A program made the position numbers and the translations under genes. The notes under the pieces are model-generated. The model searched no databases. It was not told the DNA's origin and was given only the letters and a program-made list of their open reading frames with translations. A stretch of 64,000 bases of DNA from Camellia lanceoleosa (taxonomy: Eukaryota; Streptophyta; Magnoliopsida; Ericales; Theaceae): NCBI GenBank assembly GCA_025200525.1, contig CM045762.1, positions 22,169,374-22,233,373 on the forward strand, given 5' to 3'. Of the stretch, positions 22,863 to 33,439 are shown piece after piece. Positions within the stretch are counted from its first letter, which is position 1. The number at the start of each line of letters is the position of its first letter.

Positions 22863-23724
22863 AACAACCTTAAAATGGTTGTAAATTTTTTTACTTTTTG
22901 TATACACCTAATCTAAATGAAGAAATCTAAATATATATATATATATAAATTAAAATAATAATACATTTTTGTATTTAATAAATTTATGTAAATTTCTTCA
23001 CGAATATTTTATTTTTAAATACGTCTAAAATAAGTGAATCTAAAAAGTTTTTAAAAAAATGATAAAAACATGAAAGAAATTCACTAAAAACAAGAACAAA
23101 AACAAAAAACTCAGAAAAATTTTTTGAATTTCAAAACTAAACATTTTCCTATTTCAAAATTCAATTTTTTCATCTTCTATTTTATTATTTTCTCTTTTCG
23201 CATGGGGTGATGGATTACATAATTACAAACATATTGAGGTGTAACTCCTTTTTTTTTTGTTGAAAAGAAATCATAGCAAAAGTTACACCCTCAGCGTTTG
23301 GTAAATAATTTCTCCACTTCTCATTGTCGTGTAATCATCTTCTCAACATGATGTGCTTCTGTCTGTGAAGAAGATGATTGTTTGTTACCTGATAAAAAGT
23401 AATAAAGATAGAATCCAATTTGGTGTGCCAAGAGTTTGTTAATAAGCAGTGCTAGGAATATAGACATTTATGTCTTATTTTATATTTGGTCTCTGTTTAT
23501 TTAAACTTATTATTTGTTAATTTAGGGAGTAATTACATGTTCGTGTTCTAATTGTAGAATTATGATGCGTGTTAAAGAAATTATATGCATTTATATATGT
23601 AAAAGGAAAATGATCCCCACTGATTTCTCCTCTCTCTCTCACTAGGTTGCTGGCTAAGTGCCTTAGACGAAACCTTAACATGGGCCTCTAGATATTCAGG
23701 GGGGGAAAAAAAAAAATAATAGTT
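22863..23724. other. AT-rich spacer
   Basis: No gene seen; contains an (AT)n run near 22,935 and a TCTCTCTC tract near 23,630. Confidence 0.4.
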
Positions 23725-23957
23725 AACTTTCCGTTTTGCAAGAGGGTTTGTGGCTATTTTAGCCCAAAAGAAAAAATAAGTTATTTTAGGCACAACAAAC
23801 AAAATATCACATGCAACTCATAATCATTATACTATTCTCTCACAAAAAAAGCCAAAAAAGCCAAAAAGCCCTTCCCAAACCAAGCTTTTTAGCCCAGGTT
23901 AAAATAGTCAAAAAGCCAAAAAGCCAACCCGCTTCCCAAACCAAGCCTTGCAAAATT
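23725..23957. mobile_element. hAT-like MITE, copy 2 (inverted relative to copy 1)
   Basis: Reverse complement matches 11,958-12,191. Shared words: AAGCTTTTTAGCCCA, CAACTCATAATCATTATAC and CTTCCCAAACCAAGC. The right terminus is duplicated in style: two CTTCCCAAACCAAG words 60 bp apart. Confidence 0.75.
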
Positions 23958-24426
23958 CAGTTTACAATAAGGGGGAAAAAACATCAGAACAATTTGAACT
24001 ATATTACTAAAATAAAAATTGAACAAAGTGTGGCAAAATAACGTAAGTAACCATATTCTAATCCACAATCCAATATAAAATTCAACTCACATAATGATGA
24101 ATTAATGAATAGTTGGTGATAATTTGATTCCGAAAAATAGAAAACTAAGACATACCAACATAAGTATTGAGTTACACAATGTGAACTAAATCTTATCTGA
24201 ACAAAACAAGACACAACTTAATGTAACTCAACCATAAAAATAGAGAGGGATACTAAACTATACCAAGGGAGAGGGAGAGAAGTGAAAAAATACCCATTCA
24301 TTGCTAATCTTCCAAGTTTCAAATAGATTTGATTCATTTAAATAAAGTAAAAGAAAAAAGGGCACTCGGCTTACAAATCTAATTTCAATTTTCGTTTGGC
24401 CAAAAGTCTAACCGCTCAAACACTTC
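23958..24426. other. Unassigned spacer
   Basis: Nothing recognised. Confidence 0.4.
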
Positions 24427-25458
24427 GGGAAAATTCTATTTCCACATACCAAATTATTACTGTGTACATCTTTTCTTAATCTACACATTTAGTAATTTGA
24501 TTTTTACTTCTTTATCTCCGTCCACACATTTCACATTCCAAATATATCTTCACATTCTCTGTGTACATCATCTCCTTCCATCATTTCTCACTCCAAATAT
24601 ACCCTCACCTTCGCTTCCAAACTGCTTATCCATGGACCCACACCTCTCTAATATTCTTCTCCCGCCTTTCATCTCCATGCCCTTGGCAAGCACTGTGGCT
24701 GCAGCATCGGCCGCTTTCCTCCACTGCTTTACATGCACACTCAATTTCTTCATTTCGGTTTCCAATGCCTCCTCCGCTCCTTCCACAGCTTCAAGCTTCT
24801 CCTTCAACTTGACTTCATTGGCTCTACTTTCTTCCAGATCTAGTTCTAGTTGGCTCAACCTTGAAGTCATTTCCTTTTCCTTAGCTTGACCTGTTGATAT
24901 CTCCGAAGGTGCTTCATTGAGCTAACCTTTTAGGCTCTCATTTTCTAGTTCCTTTTCTTTCTCTTCTAACTTAGCTTTCAACAAATTTATTTCATCATTC
25001 TTCAAGGCCAAGTCATCAAATGTAGGCTTTTATGTCTCTGGTGATTCAGTTAACATACTAATTGGTTTGGCTTTTTGGCTTCTTCACCATCTTCTTGATC
25101 AATCTGTTCATTGAATTCAACCTTAGGTTCCACTAACACCTTTTCCATTGGAACTTCAAAAATATCAGTTTCGCACTGGTTGTCATCAGGAATCTCATGT
25201 CGTTGTTATTCGGGAATCTCATGACACTTTTTCCGGTTGTTGTCATCAATTTCCTGTATATGGTTGAGGTTTGGGCATAAGAGGCGATGGCTAATGGTGA
25301 AGTGGCTGGCGAGATGATGGTGGGTGAGATGTGTATGAAGAAATTGTGAGATATGTGGGTGAGATGGTAATTTTGTTAAAAGGATAAAATTGTGATTCTG
25401 AAAAAATTCATTAAGTTTGTGGAGTAAGGAAACTTGGTGTGTGAAAATAGAATTTCCC
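24427..25458. mobile_element. Pack-MULE-like element carrying an ICR gene fragment
   Basis: Left end GGGAAAATTCTATTTCCACA and, inverted on the right, GGGAAATTCTATTTTCACAC. Weaker inverted similarity continues into CACATTTCAC/TCTCAC-rich arms of perhaps 100-200 bp. The interior 24,590-25,262 is minus-strand sequence of an ordinary plant gene. Long degenerate inverted repeats around a captured gene piece is the definition of a Pack-MULE. The 9-bp flanks (AAACACTTC and AACAAGTTG) do not match convincingly, so the class is inferred. Confidence 0.6.
24590..25262 (-). pseudogene. Captured ICR/RIP (interactor of constitutive active ROPs) fragment
   Basis: The minus strand reads, in order, EIDDNN, HEIPDDNQCETDIFEVPMEK, VLVEPKVEFNEQIDQEDGEE, KAKLEEKEKELENESLKG, TSRLSQLELDLEESRANEVK, LKEKLEAVEGAEEALETEMK, QWRKAADAAATVLA and RCGSMDKQFGSEGEG. 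This is the coiled-coil and C-terminal QWRKAADAAAAVL / CGSMDKHF signature of plant ICR/RIP scaffold proteins that bind active ROP GTPases. The lower half is open for 100 codons; the upper half has several stops. No promoter, start or N-terminal QD/E-A-A-x-L-K motif region was identified. Captured pseudogene fragment inside a transposon. Confidence 0.85.
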
Positions 25459-25584
25459 AACAAGTTGTCCATAAGGACAAGTTTTAGATAAAATGACCAA
25501 AGTACCCCTGGTATATATATGCTATAGACAAACCAAACCTAACAAGCAACCTGCAAATTCTCTCTCTCTCTCTCCACTCTCATG

Positions 25585-26067
25585 CTATGTTTGGATTGAG
25601 TGATTTGAAGAGAAGAGAAAAGAAATGAAATGAAGAGATATATATTTCTCTTACTTGTTTGGATAACTTAAGTGGAGGGAAATAGGGAGAAATGGAAAGC
25701 GGAGAAAAACTCATTTATCTTATAACCCTCATTTTCAATCTTTCCAAAAGTGGAAAGATTGGGAGAGAAAAGAAACCAATATTTTCATAATACCAATTTT
25801 GTCCCTGTAAAAATAAAAGAAATAAAATGATTGAAAATATAAAAAGGTTATTTTGGTAATCTAACATAAAATAATTTCTTTTCTTTTCTCTTATAAAATC
25901 TAACCAAACAAAAATGAGAGAAATCATAATCTTTTCCTTTTTATTTCTTACTTATCCAAATAAGAATGAGAGAAATCACAATAATTTCTTTTCTTTTCTT
26001 TTCTTTTCTCCTCTTATAACTTAAGTAATCATTTCTTTTCTTTTCTCTCCTAAATTCCCAAACATAG
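25585..26067. mobile_element. MITE with ATGTTTGG termini and GAAAAGAAA-rich arms
   Basis: Left CTATGTTTGGATTGAGTG and inverted right CTATGTTTGGGAATTTAGG. Arms read GAAGAGAAGAGAAAAGAAAT on one side and TTTCTTTTCTTTTCTC on the other. Present in copy 2 of the composite element, absent from copy 1, so it came later. Confidence 0.65.
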
Positions 26068-26491
26068 TGTCAGCTCTTCATCGATTACCGCCATCCACTC
26101 CTCACACGTTCGGTGTGATCCGCTCTCTGTCATGTCTCTTTCTCTCTCATTCTTTAATCCCCAAAAGCTCAGCTCCACCTCCATTAATGACGTCTTCTAG
26201 TCGATCGAGCAATGCTTCTTCCCTCAAATGTGTTGAAGTCGAACAATGAAGATCTGGTGGTCAAGAGGTTTGCGACAATGTCATGATGGTCAAGAAGGTC
26301 AATCTTTGCTCATGGTGGTGTCGCGGTGATTTCAATGCTTGTGAGCTCGTCGGACTAGAGATCGGAGTTAGAGGACTTTGAGATCTGAGTTCTGAGTTCG
26401 CCTCTGTTGCCACATCTTCCACCATCGTCCCTCCCATTTTGTCCCCAACCACCGGAGCTAAAAAACCTCTTGCAGATTTGAAAACCCTAAT
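26068..26491. other. GC-richer core of composite element copy 2
   Basis: Resembles captured gene sequence (words such as CTCCACCTCC, GTCGATCGAG, CACCGGAG) but no protein family is recognisable in either strand. Ends at the LTR insertion. Confidence 0.35.
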
Positions 26492-28520
26492 TGTCATGAC
26501 CCAAATCCGCTCCTATAGGTTTAGCGTCATAACCGGCTAGTAATCCTTAGATTACCAAAGGCCTCTGAACAGAATAACTTATAAATAGGGGCTGCGGAAG
26601 AAAATATAGAAACATACATAGTCCATTGAGTTGTGGAGATATATATGGGATAGAAATTTTAAACCTAATACACATATACGTGATGTCATAATGTAGGTCT
26701 TACGTTACATTCAATACAGATGTAGCCAAAAAGGGACTTAGCCCAATATCGCATAACAAAACCTTGTTCATAATTCAAAGAAGACAAGGTCTTAAACATA
26801 TGCCATTTAGACTTGACTCGCTCATAAAAGGGAACCTCCTTGGAAGCACAATGGCTGGCTGACAAAACTGAGACACCAGGTCCTCAACTCTGAGTTTGGT
26901 TGCGCTGATCCTTACATACATAATATAAATAGTGGCGGAAGCCCGGTGAACAATACTTGAGTCAAAGGTTTAAATGAATGTTGTCCATAACAGTTACAAA
27001 AAACAAAATTCAATAGTTATCAGAAATGGATTCATAATTATGTTCGAAAATTGTAGTTCATAGGAATCTAGAATCGAATCATATTCATAATCAGAATTTA
27101 TAGTTAATCGTATGTGGTACATTCATTAGAACTAGCAGAAACGATTGACCTATAAAGGGACGGCCATAAAGGCATACAGTTGACTCACATGCGGAGGCGA
27201 TGCAGTTGGCTCATGAGACGTATAGTTGGCCCATAATTGGGACGTAACAGAACAGATAACATATGTCATTTGAAGCTAATGATGCCACGAATACATTTCA
27301 GAAACATTGGACAACCATTCAGTCATACATAAAGTAATATTTCAGAAAACAAATCATCTTATATCATTCAAAAAATACTTATAAATTGAACATAGCTTTA
27401 CAAAGTTATTACTCACAGATGGCTCCAAAGCAGATGGACAGAACAGATAACCGAATAGCCTACGGCGCGTGACCTACACAACACATAACAAATATACATT
27501 TGAAACATACGCTCAAGATATACTTTACTCATTACGTTCCATTCTTAGCGTGTTTTCAGCCTTTATCCTCATTATTGAATCTTAATCTTGGCCTAGGAAT
27601 GCCTAAGATACAATAAGGATGCAAAAATGTATTTGAAAATACTTGGTAAAAAATGCGGGAAACAAGGGCCCTGCTTGAGTGGACAAGTAAACATGTGAGG
27701 GGTCGCTCGAGCACAACTTCCTTCGCTCAAGTGGTCTGTAAATTTTGAAAAAGTACTGGTTATGTGATTTTCACGCAATTGGGACTCGACAATCGCAGGC
27801 ATGAGACTCAAGTCCTCGCTCAAGTGCAACTCTTGTCGCTCGAGTGGTGCAAAAGCGATGAAACTTCGAGCTTGCATTTCACGCTCAAGAGATTCGGGTT
27901 GCTTGAGCGGAAGTGTAAGATCACAGAGTGGTCGCTCGAACGGAGAAGCAGAATCTGGAATTTCCAGATTGCATCCCTAGCTCAAGACTTGAATCCAAAG
28001 CTGAAATTCATGATCTTTTGGGCCAAAAACTGAAGGGAACTTGTACAAACTTATAAAAATTCGTGAATTCAAAAGCATTTCGCAAAATCAAGCCCAAAAG
28101 CTTTACCAATTGAATTAAACCAAACTTGAAATGGTGAAAATCATAACATTACACATCATGCATGTAAAGTTTAAAACTTGCAAAACATGATCAAATGAGA
28201 CAAATTGATGGAAAACAAGATAAATTCTCAAAACTAAGGTAGAATGATAACATGCATGGAAGAATTCTTTAAAAACTTACTGAAGATGCCATGATATAGA
28301 CATGCATGCATGGTATGATCTATATTCTTTCATTTTAGCTTAATTCTAGCATTACACAACTTAATTCTTTGAATTCATGTGCTAAGTGACTCAATCCCAA
28401 AACTAGAAAGCTGAATTCTTATATTAGATGGTCAATTACACTCTAAATGGTTAATTGCTTTCAGTCCCAAGCCAAAACCTCCAAGTTCTCTAGCAATTCC
28501 TTGTTGATCACTTCCCTCTT

Positions 28521-28554
<34 letters not shown>

Positions 28555-28952
28555 GTTTGTAGGCTTAAGAGATGAGGAAAATGAGAGTGTATAATATTCT
28601 TGAGTCATTTCTTGGCCTTATATAGGCTTGATTAGAGAATATCATTAGTGGCTAATTAATTGCTATTAATTATTCTAATTTACTTCGTTTCGAATCGAAT
28701 CTTAATGAAACCTATCATAAAATTCTAAAAATTCTAACTAACATATAATTCAAGTCAATTTTGCGATCGGATGCCAATAAGACTTTCAATTCACAGAACA
28801 GAACAGAACGACAAACATATATTTCTACGATGGACAAATAGAAGCACAAATAATGTAAATACACATGCAAATAAATTGAGAATGTCATCTTAATTCTTCT
28901 TAGGCATATTTAATCATGGATTAAAGGCTAATCACAAGTCGGGGTTGTTACG
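26492..28952 (-). mobile_element. Solo LTR (Ty3/gypsy type), 2.46 kb
   Basis: Starts TGTCATGACCCAAATCCGC (26,492) and ends AGTCGGGGTTGTTACG (28,952; the expected CA is now CG). Flanks CTAAT (26,487-26,491) and CTAAC (28,953-28,957) are a 4/5 target duplication. TTATTACTCACAGATGGCTC near 27,408 is the complement of the usual sense phrase, so the minus strand is likely sense. No coding interior. Contains CGCTCGAG-type motifs (27,690-27,940) and a CT microsatellite at 28,517-28,552. Confidence 0.78.
28517..28552. repeat. (CT)n microsatellite
   Basis: CT run inside the solo LTR. Confidence 0.95.
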
Positions 28953-29084
28953 CTAACCTAACATTTGATTAGTGATGGAAAGATGGTGTTTGGCTAAGAA
29001 ATTGTAGTATAGAAACCAACATCACCTTTATTTCCTCTTGAGATTGTTCTTTGTTGTTGTATTTCTCGAGATTTGAGAATTTTA

Positions 29085-29245
29085 ATTTTTTTTTTTGTTG
29101 TTGTTGATGATGATGATGATGATGATAAATAAGAAGATTACAACAGACAAGGTGAGAGAAGAGATATTTTAACCTATGTTTGAATTTTTTTAAATTTGTT
29201 TTATTATTTTGTTGTTGTTGTTGTTGTTGTTGATGATGATGATGA
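29085..29245. repeat. TTG and GAT trinucleotide microsatellites
   Basis: TTGTTG followed by (GAT)n near 29,096-29,127 and again (GTT)n followed by (GAT)n near 29,210-29,244: two copies of the same compound repeat about 115 bp apart. A minus-strand frame through them would encode Gln and His runs; not regarded as a gene. Confidence 0.9.
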
Positions 29246-29414
29246 AAAAAGCGATTACCTTGAGATAGGAGAGAGATCAGAGATTTGAACATATAGATTT
29301 AAATTTTTTTTTTTTTTAACAAATAGATAGAATAGAATTTGGTGACTTGGGTTGGGTTGTATGTATGTATATCTGTGAGTGTGTGCATGTATGAGACATA
29401 TTTGGAAAAAAAAT

Positions 29415-29740
29415 TAATGTTGCTGATGATTGCAGATAAACAAAAATGTTGACATAAATTTTCCTTGAGATATAAAAAAATTAAGCAGATAGATAGAATT
29501 TAAGAGAAAAAATTGAGCAGTTAAATATAATTTTGAAAAAAAAAATTGAATGGACATATATAATTTATGAAAAAAATTGAGCAGATAGAGGAAAAAATTG
29601 AGCAGATAGTCAAAAAATTTGAGCGGTAGATATGAATTTGGCGAGATAGACAAAAATTTGAACAAGCAGATATAAATTTGAACAGATAGTCAATGAAAAG
29701 TCAAATAGATAAAAAAAAAAAGAAGTCCAAGAGTAAAATT
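29415..29740. repeat. Degenerate AT-rich minisatellite, copy 2
   Basis: Irregular repeats of AAAAATTGAGCAGATAG and ATTTGAACAGATAG; same family as 19,690-20,285 and in the same place relative to the composite element's right end. Confidence 0.8.
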
Positions 29741-29880
29741 GAAAACAAAATGTCTTCTAGTACTTTTCACTAAACTATTTCACAAAATATGGACTTCTCA
29801 CCAATAAAAAATATTCATTGAACCTAATGCCTTACATCTTTTTTAGATTGGATTTATCACCAATTTCTTGAAGAAAAAAA

Positions 29881-30680
29881 ATAAGACTCTAGGGCACAAA
29901 ACAAATTTTGGTAATGTGGAACCACCAAATATTTTATTTTGATGGCCTTTCGCATTGGAATGAACACTTTTTATTTGCAATAAAGTTTATTTTATTTTTT
30001 ATTTTTTATTTTTGTCCAATGATTTGCAATCATGTTAGGACACTAACAAACGTAGCAACAAATGTATCAACTAGATAATATATTAGTCAGGCTACATGTC
30101 AAGTGGTAAAACTTATATGGAGTCTTGTGGCTTATTTGATATATTTACTGGTATATTTGTTAGTGTTATTAGTATTATTATTTTATTTGTGACCTAATAA
30201 GTAAAATTAATAAGTTATTTTAGTTTATTTTTTTTGATTTAATATGAGGGACAATGTTTTGGGACCCTTTCAATGGACCCTAGACAGCGGCATTGCTTGT
30301 CTTTGCCTAAAGGCTGGCTCTACTTCCATTGGAGCAAAAGGATTAACCAAATACATTGTTAACTGATCAATTCAATTAACAACTGAGATTAAAATTTATT
30401 TTAGAGAGTGCCTTTAGACTTAAGATGGAAAACCAATGTCAAGGAAAAAAAATCATCAAGTAATGGTTTTGCATATGACAGAACTGATTGAGGACATCAG
30501 TTATATAACATGCTTGAAATCAGTTATAGAAAGTCAATCAAACAGATTTGGAAGGATATCACATTCAGCTCAAATGATTCATTTATGTATATCATATATT
30601 TATCTACACACTTATAAACTTCTACACGATATATAGTATAGCAGAACACGGTTTATTGTTTTAAGTTCTCTTCATTTTCC
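29881..30680. other. Spacer with a small inverted repeat
   Basis: A 126-bp hairpin lies at 30,041-30,166 (CACTAACAAACGTAGCAA against TATATTTGTTAGTG). Otherwise nothing supported; the right end is the 3' flank of the S-RLK pseudogene. Confidence 0.45.
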
Positions 30681-31242
30681 CTACCGAGCATTTAACAGAG
30701 TAATGGTTATTTCATTGGCCTAAGTTGTTGCATCCTTGTAACAAACAGCCAGTTTCAACTAGATTCCTTTCAGCAAAAAAACCAGGCTTTCTAGGCTGAG
30801 GTAACGCACCTTCACCACCCAACATAAGAACCACAGTTGACATGGTTGGCCTATCCTCTGGACGTTGTTGCACACATAAAAGACACACATGGATTGATCG
30901 CAGCACTTCCGTTAGGTAGCACGAGTCCCTTCGAGGTTCATCAATCAATTCCAATGACCTGTTTTCATTATAGAGTCTCCATGCCAAAAGTACTTCTAAA
31001 CTTAACATTTACATGCCCAAGGAGGTTGAGGTGATGATGAAAGAAACCTCTGTTTCTCTTCCCCCTCACTATCTCTAGTACCAAAACTCCAAAGCTAAAT
31101 ACATCTGATTTTATTGAAAATAAACCATCTACTGCATACTCGGGAGACATGTAGCCGCTACAGCAAAGCAATAAATGAACAATTGCAATCAGATCTTGAA
31201 GCAATGTAAATGAACTTTACAAAACATGTTATAGAGATTCTT

Positions 31243-31489
31243 ACTATGTTCCAACTACTCTGTTTGTATTAGCTTCTGTCTCATTTCCAATGAAACTTCT
31301 AGCAATTCCAAAGTCTGATATTTTTGGATTCATGTTGATATCTAGCAAAATATTACTAGCTTTGAGATCTCTATGAATAATTCTAAGTCTAGAACCTTGG
31401 TGAAGATAGAGAATCCTCCGAGAAATTCCATTAATAATGTTGAAGTGTTTTGGCCAATCAAGTAATGCGCTTCTAGTCCGATCTGCCAA
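31243..31489 (-). pseudogene. S-RLK catalytic exon, reading frame intact
   Basis: Reads [57 protein letters not shown] and TNRVVGT. The catalytic HRDLKASN loop (Asp and Asn) and the DFG metal-binding motif are present and in frame, with donor-like ATAGTAAG after it. It is the best preserved exon of this locus. Confidence 0.85.
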
Positions 31490-31557
31490 ACATGTTTGAG
31501 TTAGTCCATCCTCTAGCTAGTAGGATGCATGAATTGAAATGATTCCCCAATGTAAAG

Positions 31558-31626
31558 TCACTTCTTTTCTTTTCTTTTCTTTTTCTTTTTTTTTTTTGGG
31601 GGGGGGGGGGGGGGGCGGGGGAGGGA
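31558..31626. repeat. T-rich/G-run low-complexity tract in an intron
   Basis: TTTTC repeats pass into a T run and then an 18-base G run plus GCGGGGGAGGG. On the minus strand this is a C run followed by A/G-rich sequence. Confidence 0.9.
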
Positions 31627-32843
31627 AGACCACTTAGACCAGGTTCATGCATGTGCACATGTACAACACTACCATAAATTTTTTGTCCCATTTTCAAGTA
31701 ATTCAAAAAGCTTATATAACACTGAAATGACGGGAAAAAAATAAAAAAAAATAAAAAAACAGAAGAAGCAAAAAAGAAAGAAAGAAAGAAGGAAAGAAAG
31801 TATACTGTCTGATCGGAGAGTGAACTAGTTGTATGAGCAAAAATAAAATATTTACGCTATATACAGTATTATAGTTTCAAGCGAGACAAACCAAAAATAA
31901 AGTAGTCTAGACTTTTGTTGGGCATGTATTCATAGATCAACAACTTTTCTTCTTCTTGAATGCAGCATCTAGAAGTTTCACCAGATTTCGGTGTTGAAGT
32001 TTGGCAATACACACAACTTCATTCTTGAACTCATCTAGTCCTTGGCTAGAATTATTTGAGAGCCGTTTCACAGCTATTTATTCTTCTTCTTCTTCTAGAA
32101 TGCCCTGAAAATTACCATTATAATTGGTAGAATATCATTCTATTAGAGCATAAAACAAAGAACTTTTTCCCTTTCCATTCCTATTATTATGTTTTTATAA
32201 CTTTTTTATGTTGTGTTGTTCTGGCTGACATTGTTCCAAACAGGTGCAATCATGATTATGACCAATAATTTATATTACATTATTATTTCCACATAATTAC
32301 ACAGATTTCATATGTGAGAAAAGATGCATCAAACCAATTGTCTACTTTGAAAACTAAAAGAAAAAAAATATCACATGCAATGCTAGAAAATACCCGGGTT
32401 GTGTAATAAGAAAATTTGGCAGTAAATGTTTTGTTCTTCGTGGGCAAGTGTCCGCAGATGGAGGGGATTTAGAGATTTATAACAACTACTTTACAAAGAT
32501 TTTAAAGGAAAGTGTTATTTCTTACCCCGATAAAAAAAAAAAAAAAGACAATGAGTCTTACGCACATTTATTAATGTGTGCCCTTTACTTTTTATTGAGT
32601 GATATTTTATATATAGCGAATTACACTATTTTAGATAAGATAGCCTAAGAAAATGGTCAGTCTTAAACATTTTTTACCAGAGTAAATTCAATTCTTCTTC
32701 TCAAAGCAGATGTGCTTATCCAAAATTTTCATTTAGAATGGTGGGTTCTGCATTAAAAGGTTTTACAAAAAAAAACAGAGATAGAAAAGATTGGGCATCA
32801 GTCACATGCTACAGACTACACAAGAATGTCTTTGCATTGTCAC

Positions 32844-33001
32844 CTTGTAAACGGGTCCAAATCCACTCTCTCCAAGGTTATTGCTGATAGAAAAGTTATT
32901 TGTGGAATTAGCTATTACAGCTAAGTCAAACAATGGTAACTCTAGATCTTCCTTTTGGCTTTTGTAAGTGTAATAATGTTTAGAGTTGTGCATCAGATTT
33001 C
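32844..33001 (-). pseudogene. S-RLK juxtamembrane/P-loop exon
   Basis: Reads [20 protein letters not shown] then [13 protein letters not shown], ending at a GTGACA donor. The family's glycine loop is LGEGGFG; here the second glycine of GxGxxG is Ser. The acceptor TTTGCAG precedes it at 33,002-33,008. Confidence 0.85.
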
Positions 33002-33034
33002 CTGCAAAGCAGGGATGAAGTGGATGTAAATGAG

Positions 33035-33439
33035 TGTTAGGACTATGGGACACCAGAAATCAATTCCACACAATAACACAAGAATATTTATGTGGTTCAG
33101 CAATTGCTTCGTCACGGAGAGGTATCCACTATAGAATTATTCGGAGGAGATTCTGAACTCACTCACATACACTCTATAGAACTCTCTCTCACAGTTATGT
33201 TACGCTCATGTATCACTCCCATATCTATCTATATAACCCCTCCTCACTCATCTCAATTTATAACCAAGAGAAGAGGAGTAGGTGAAGTGATAGCCATAAT
33301 TGGCCTAGGTGGTGCCACCTTTACTATCTTCCTTTAGTGAGTTGGTGTTGCCCCCCACCAGCTTCTTTTACCACATGGTGCCACCCATACCATGTGGATG
33401 GTGGGCTCCTTACCATATGGGTAGTAGATGGAGCTAACA
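33035..33439 (-). mobile_element. 3' LTR of a minus-strand copia element
   Basis: On the minus strand it begins TGTTAGCTCCATC at 33,439 and ends GTCCTAACA at 33,035. It is preceded by a polypurine tract GGAGGGAGAGAAT (33,440-33,452). Length 405 bp. The opposite LTR is not in the window. Confidence 0.8.

Larger units (their letters stand above)
25470..29880. mobile_element. Composite non-autonomous element, copy 2 (split by a solo LTR)
   Basis: Left part 25,470-26,491 starts GGACAAGTTTTAGATAAAAT and GTATATATATGCTATAG, then CT repeats, a MITE and a GC-richer core. Right part 28,953-29,880 holds TTG/GAT microsatellites, the GAGCAGATAG minisatellite and the phrases GTCAAATAGATAAAAA, AAACAAAATGTCTTC, CACTAAACTATTTCACAAA. 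The ends match copy 1; the core (26,068-26,491) does not obviously match. Confidence 0.5.
30681..33001 (-). pseudogene. S-receptor-like kinase pseudogene, kinase exons only
   Basis: Minus strand, in order: P-loop exon 33,001-32,844; kinase N-lobe exon 32,106-31,895; catalytic exon 31,489-31,243; activation exon 31,165-31,014; last exon 30,990-30,681 (closing [11 protein letters not shown] and stop). Family: G-type lectin S-RLK. Lesions: copia insertion 34 bases upstream of the P-loop exon with loss of all extracellular exons; stop before IAVKRLS; one-base loss after KLL; final intron shrunk to about 30 bases with no AG acceptor; frameshift near the C-terminus. The last exon still reads [20 protein letters not shown] and [11 protein letters not shown]. 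Non-functional. Confidence 0.9.

Noticed and set aside
24497..24889. Plus-strand 130-codon frame
   Set aside because: Antisense shadow of the ICR fragment; only the minus strand matches a known family.
28969..29292. Minus-strand frame with His and Gln runs
   Set aside because: Translation of TTG/GAT microsatellites; no conserved flanks.
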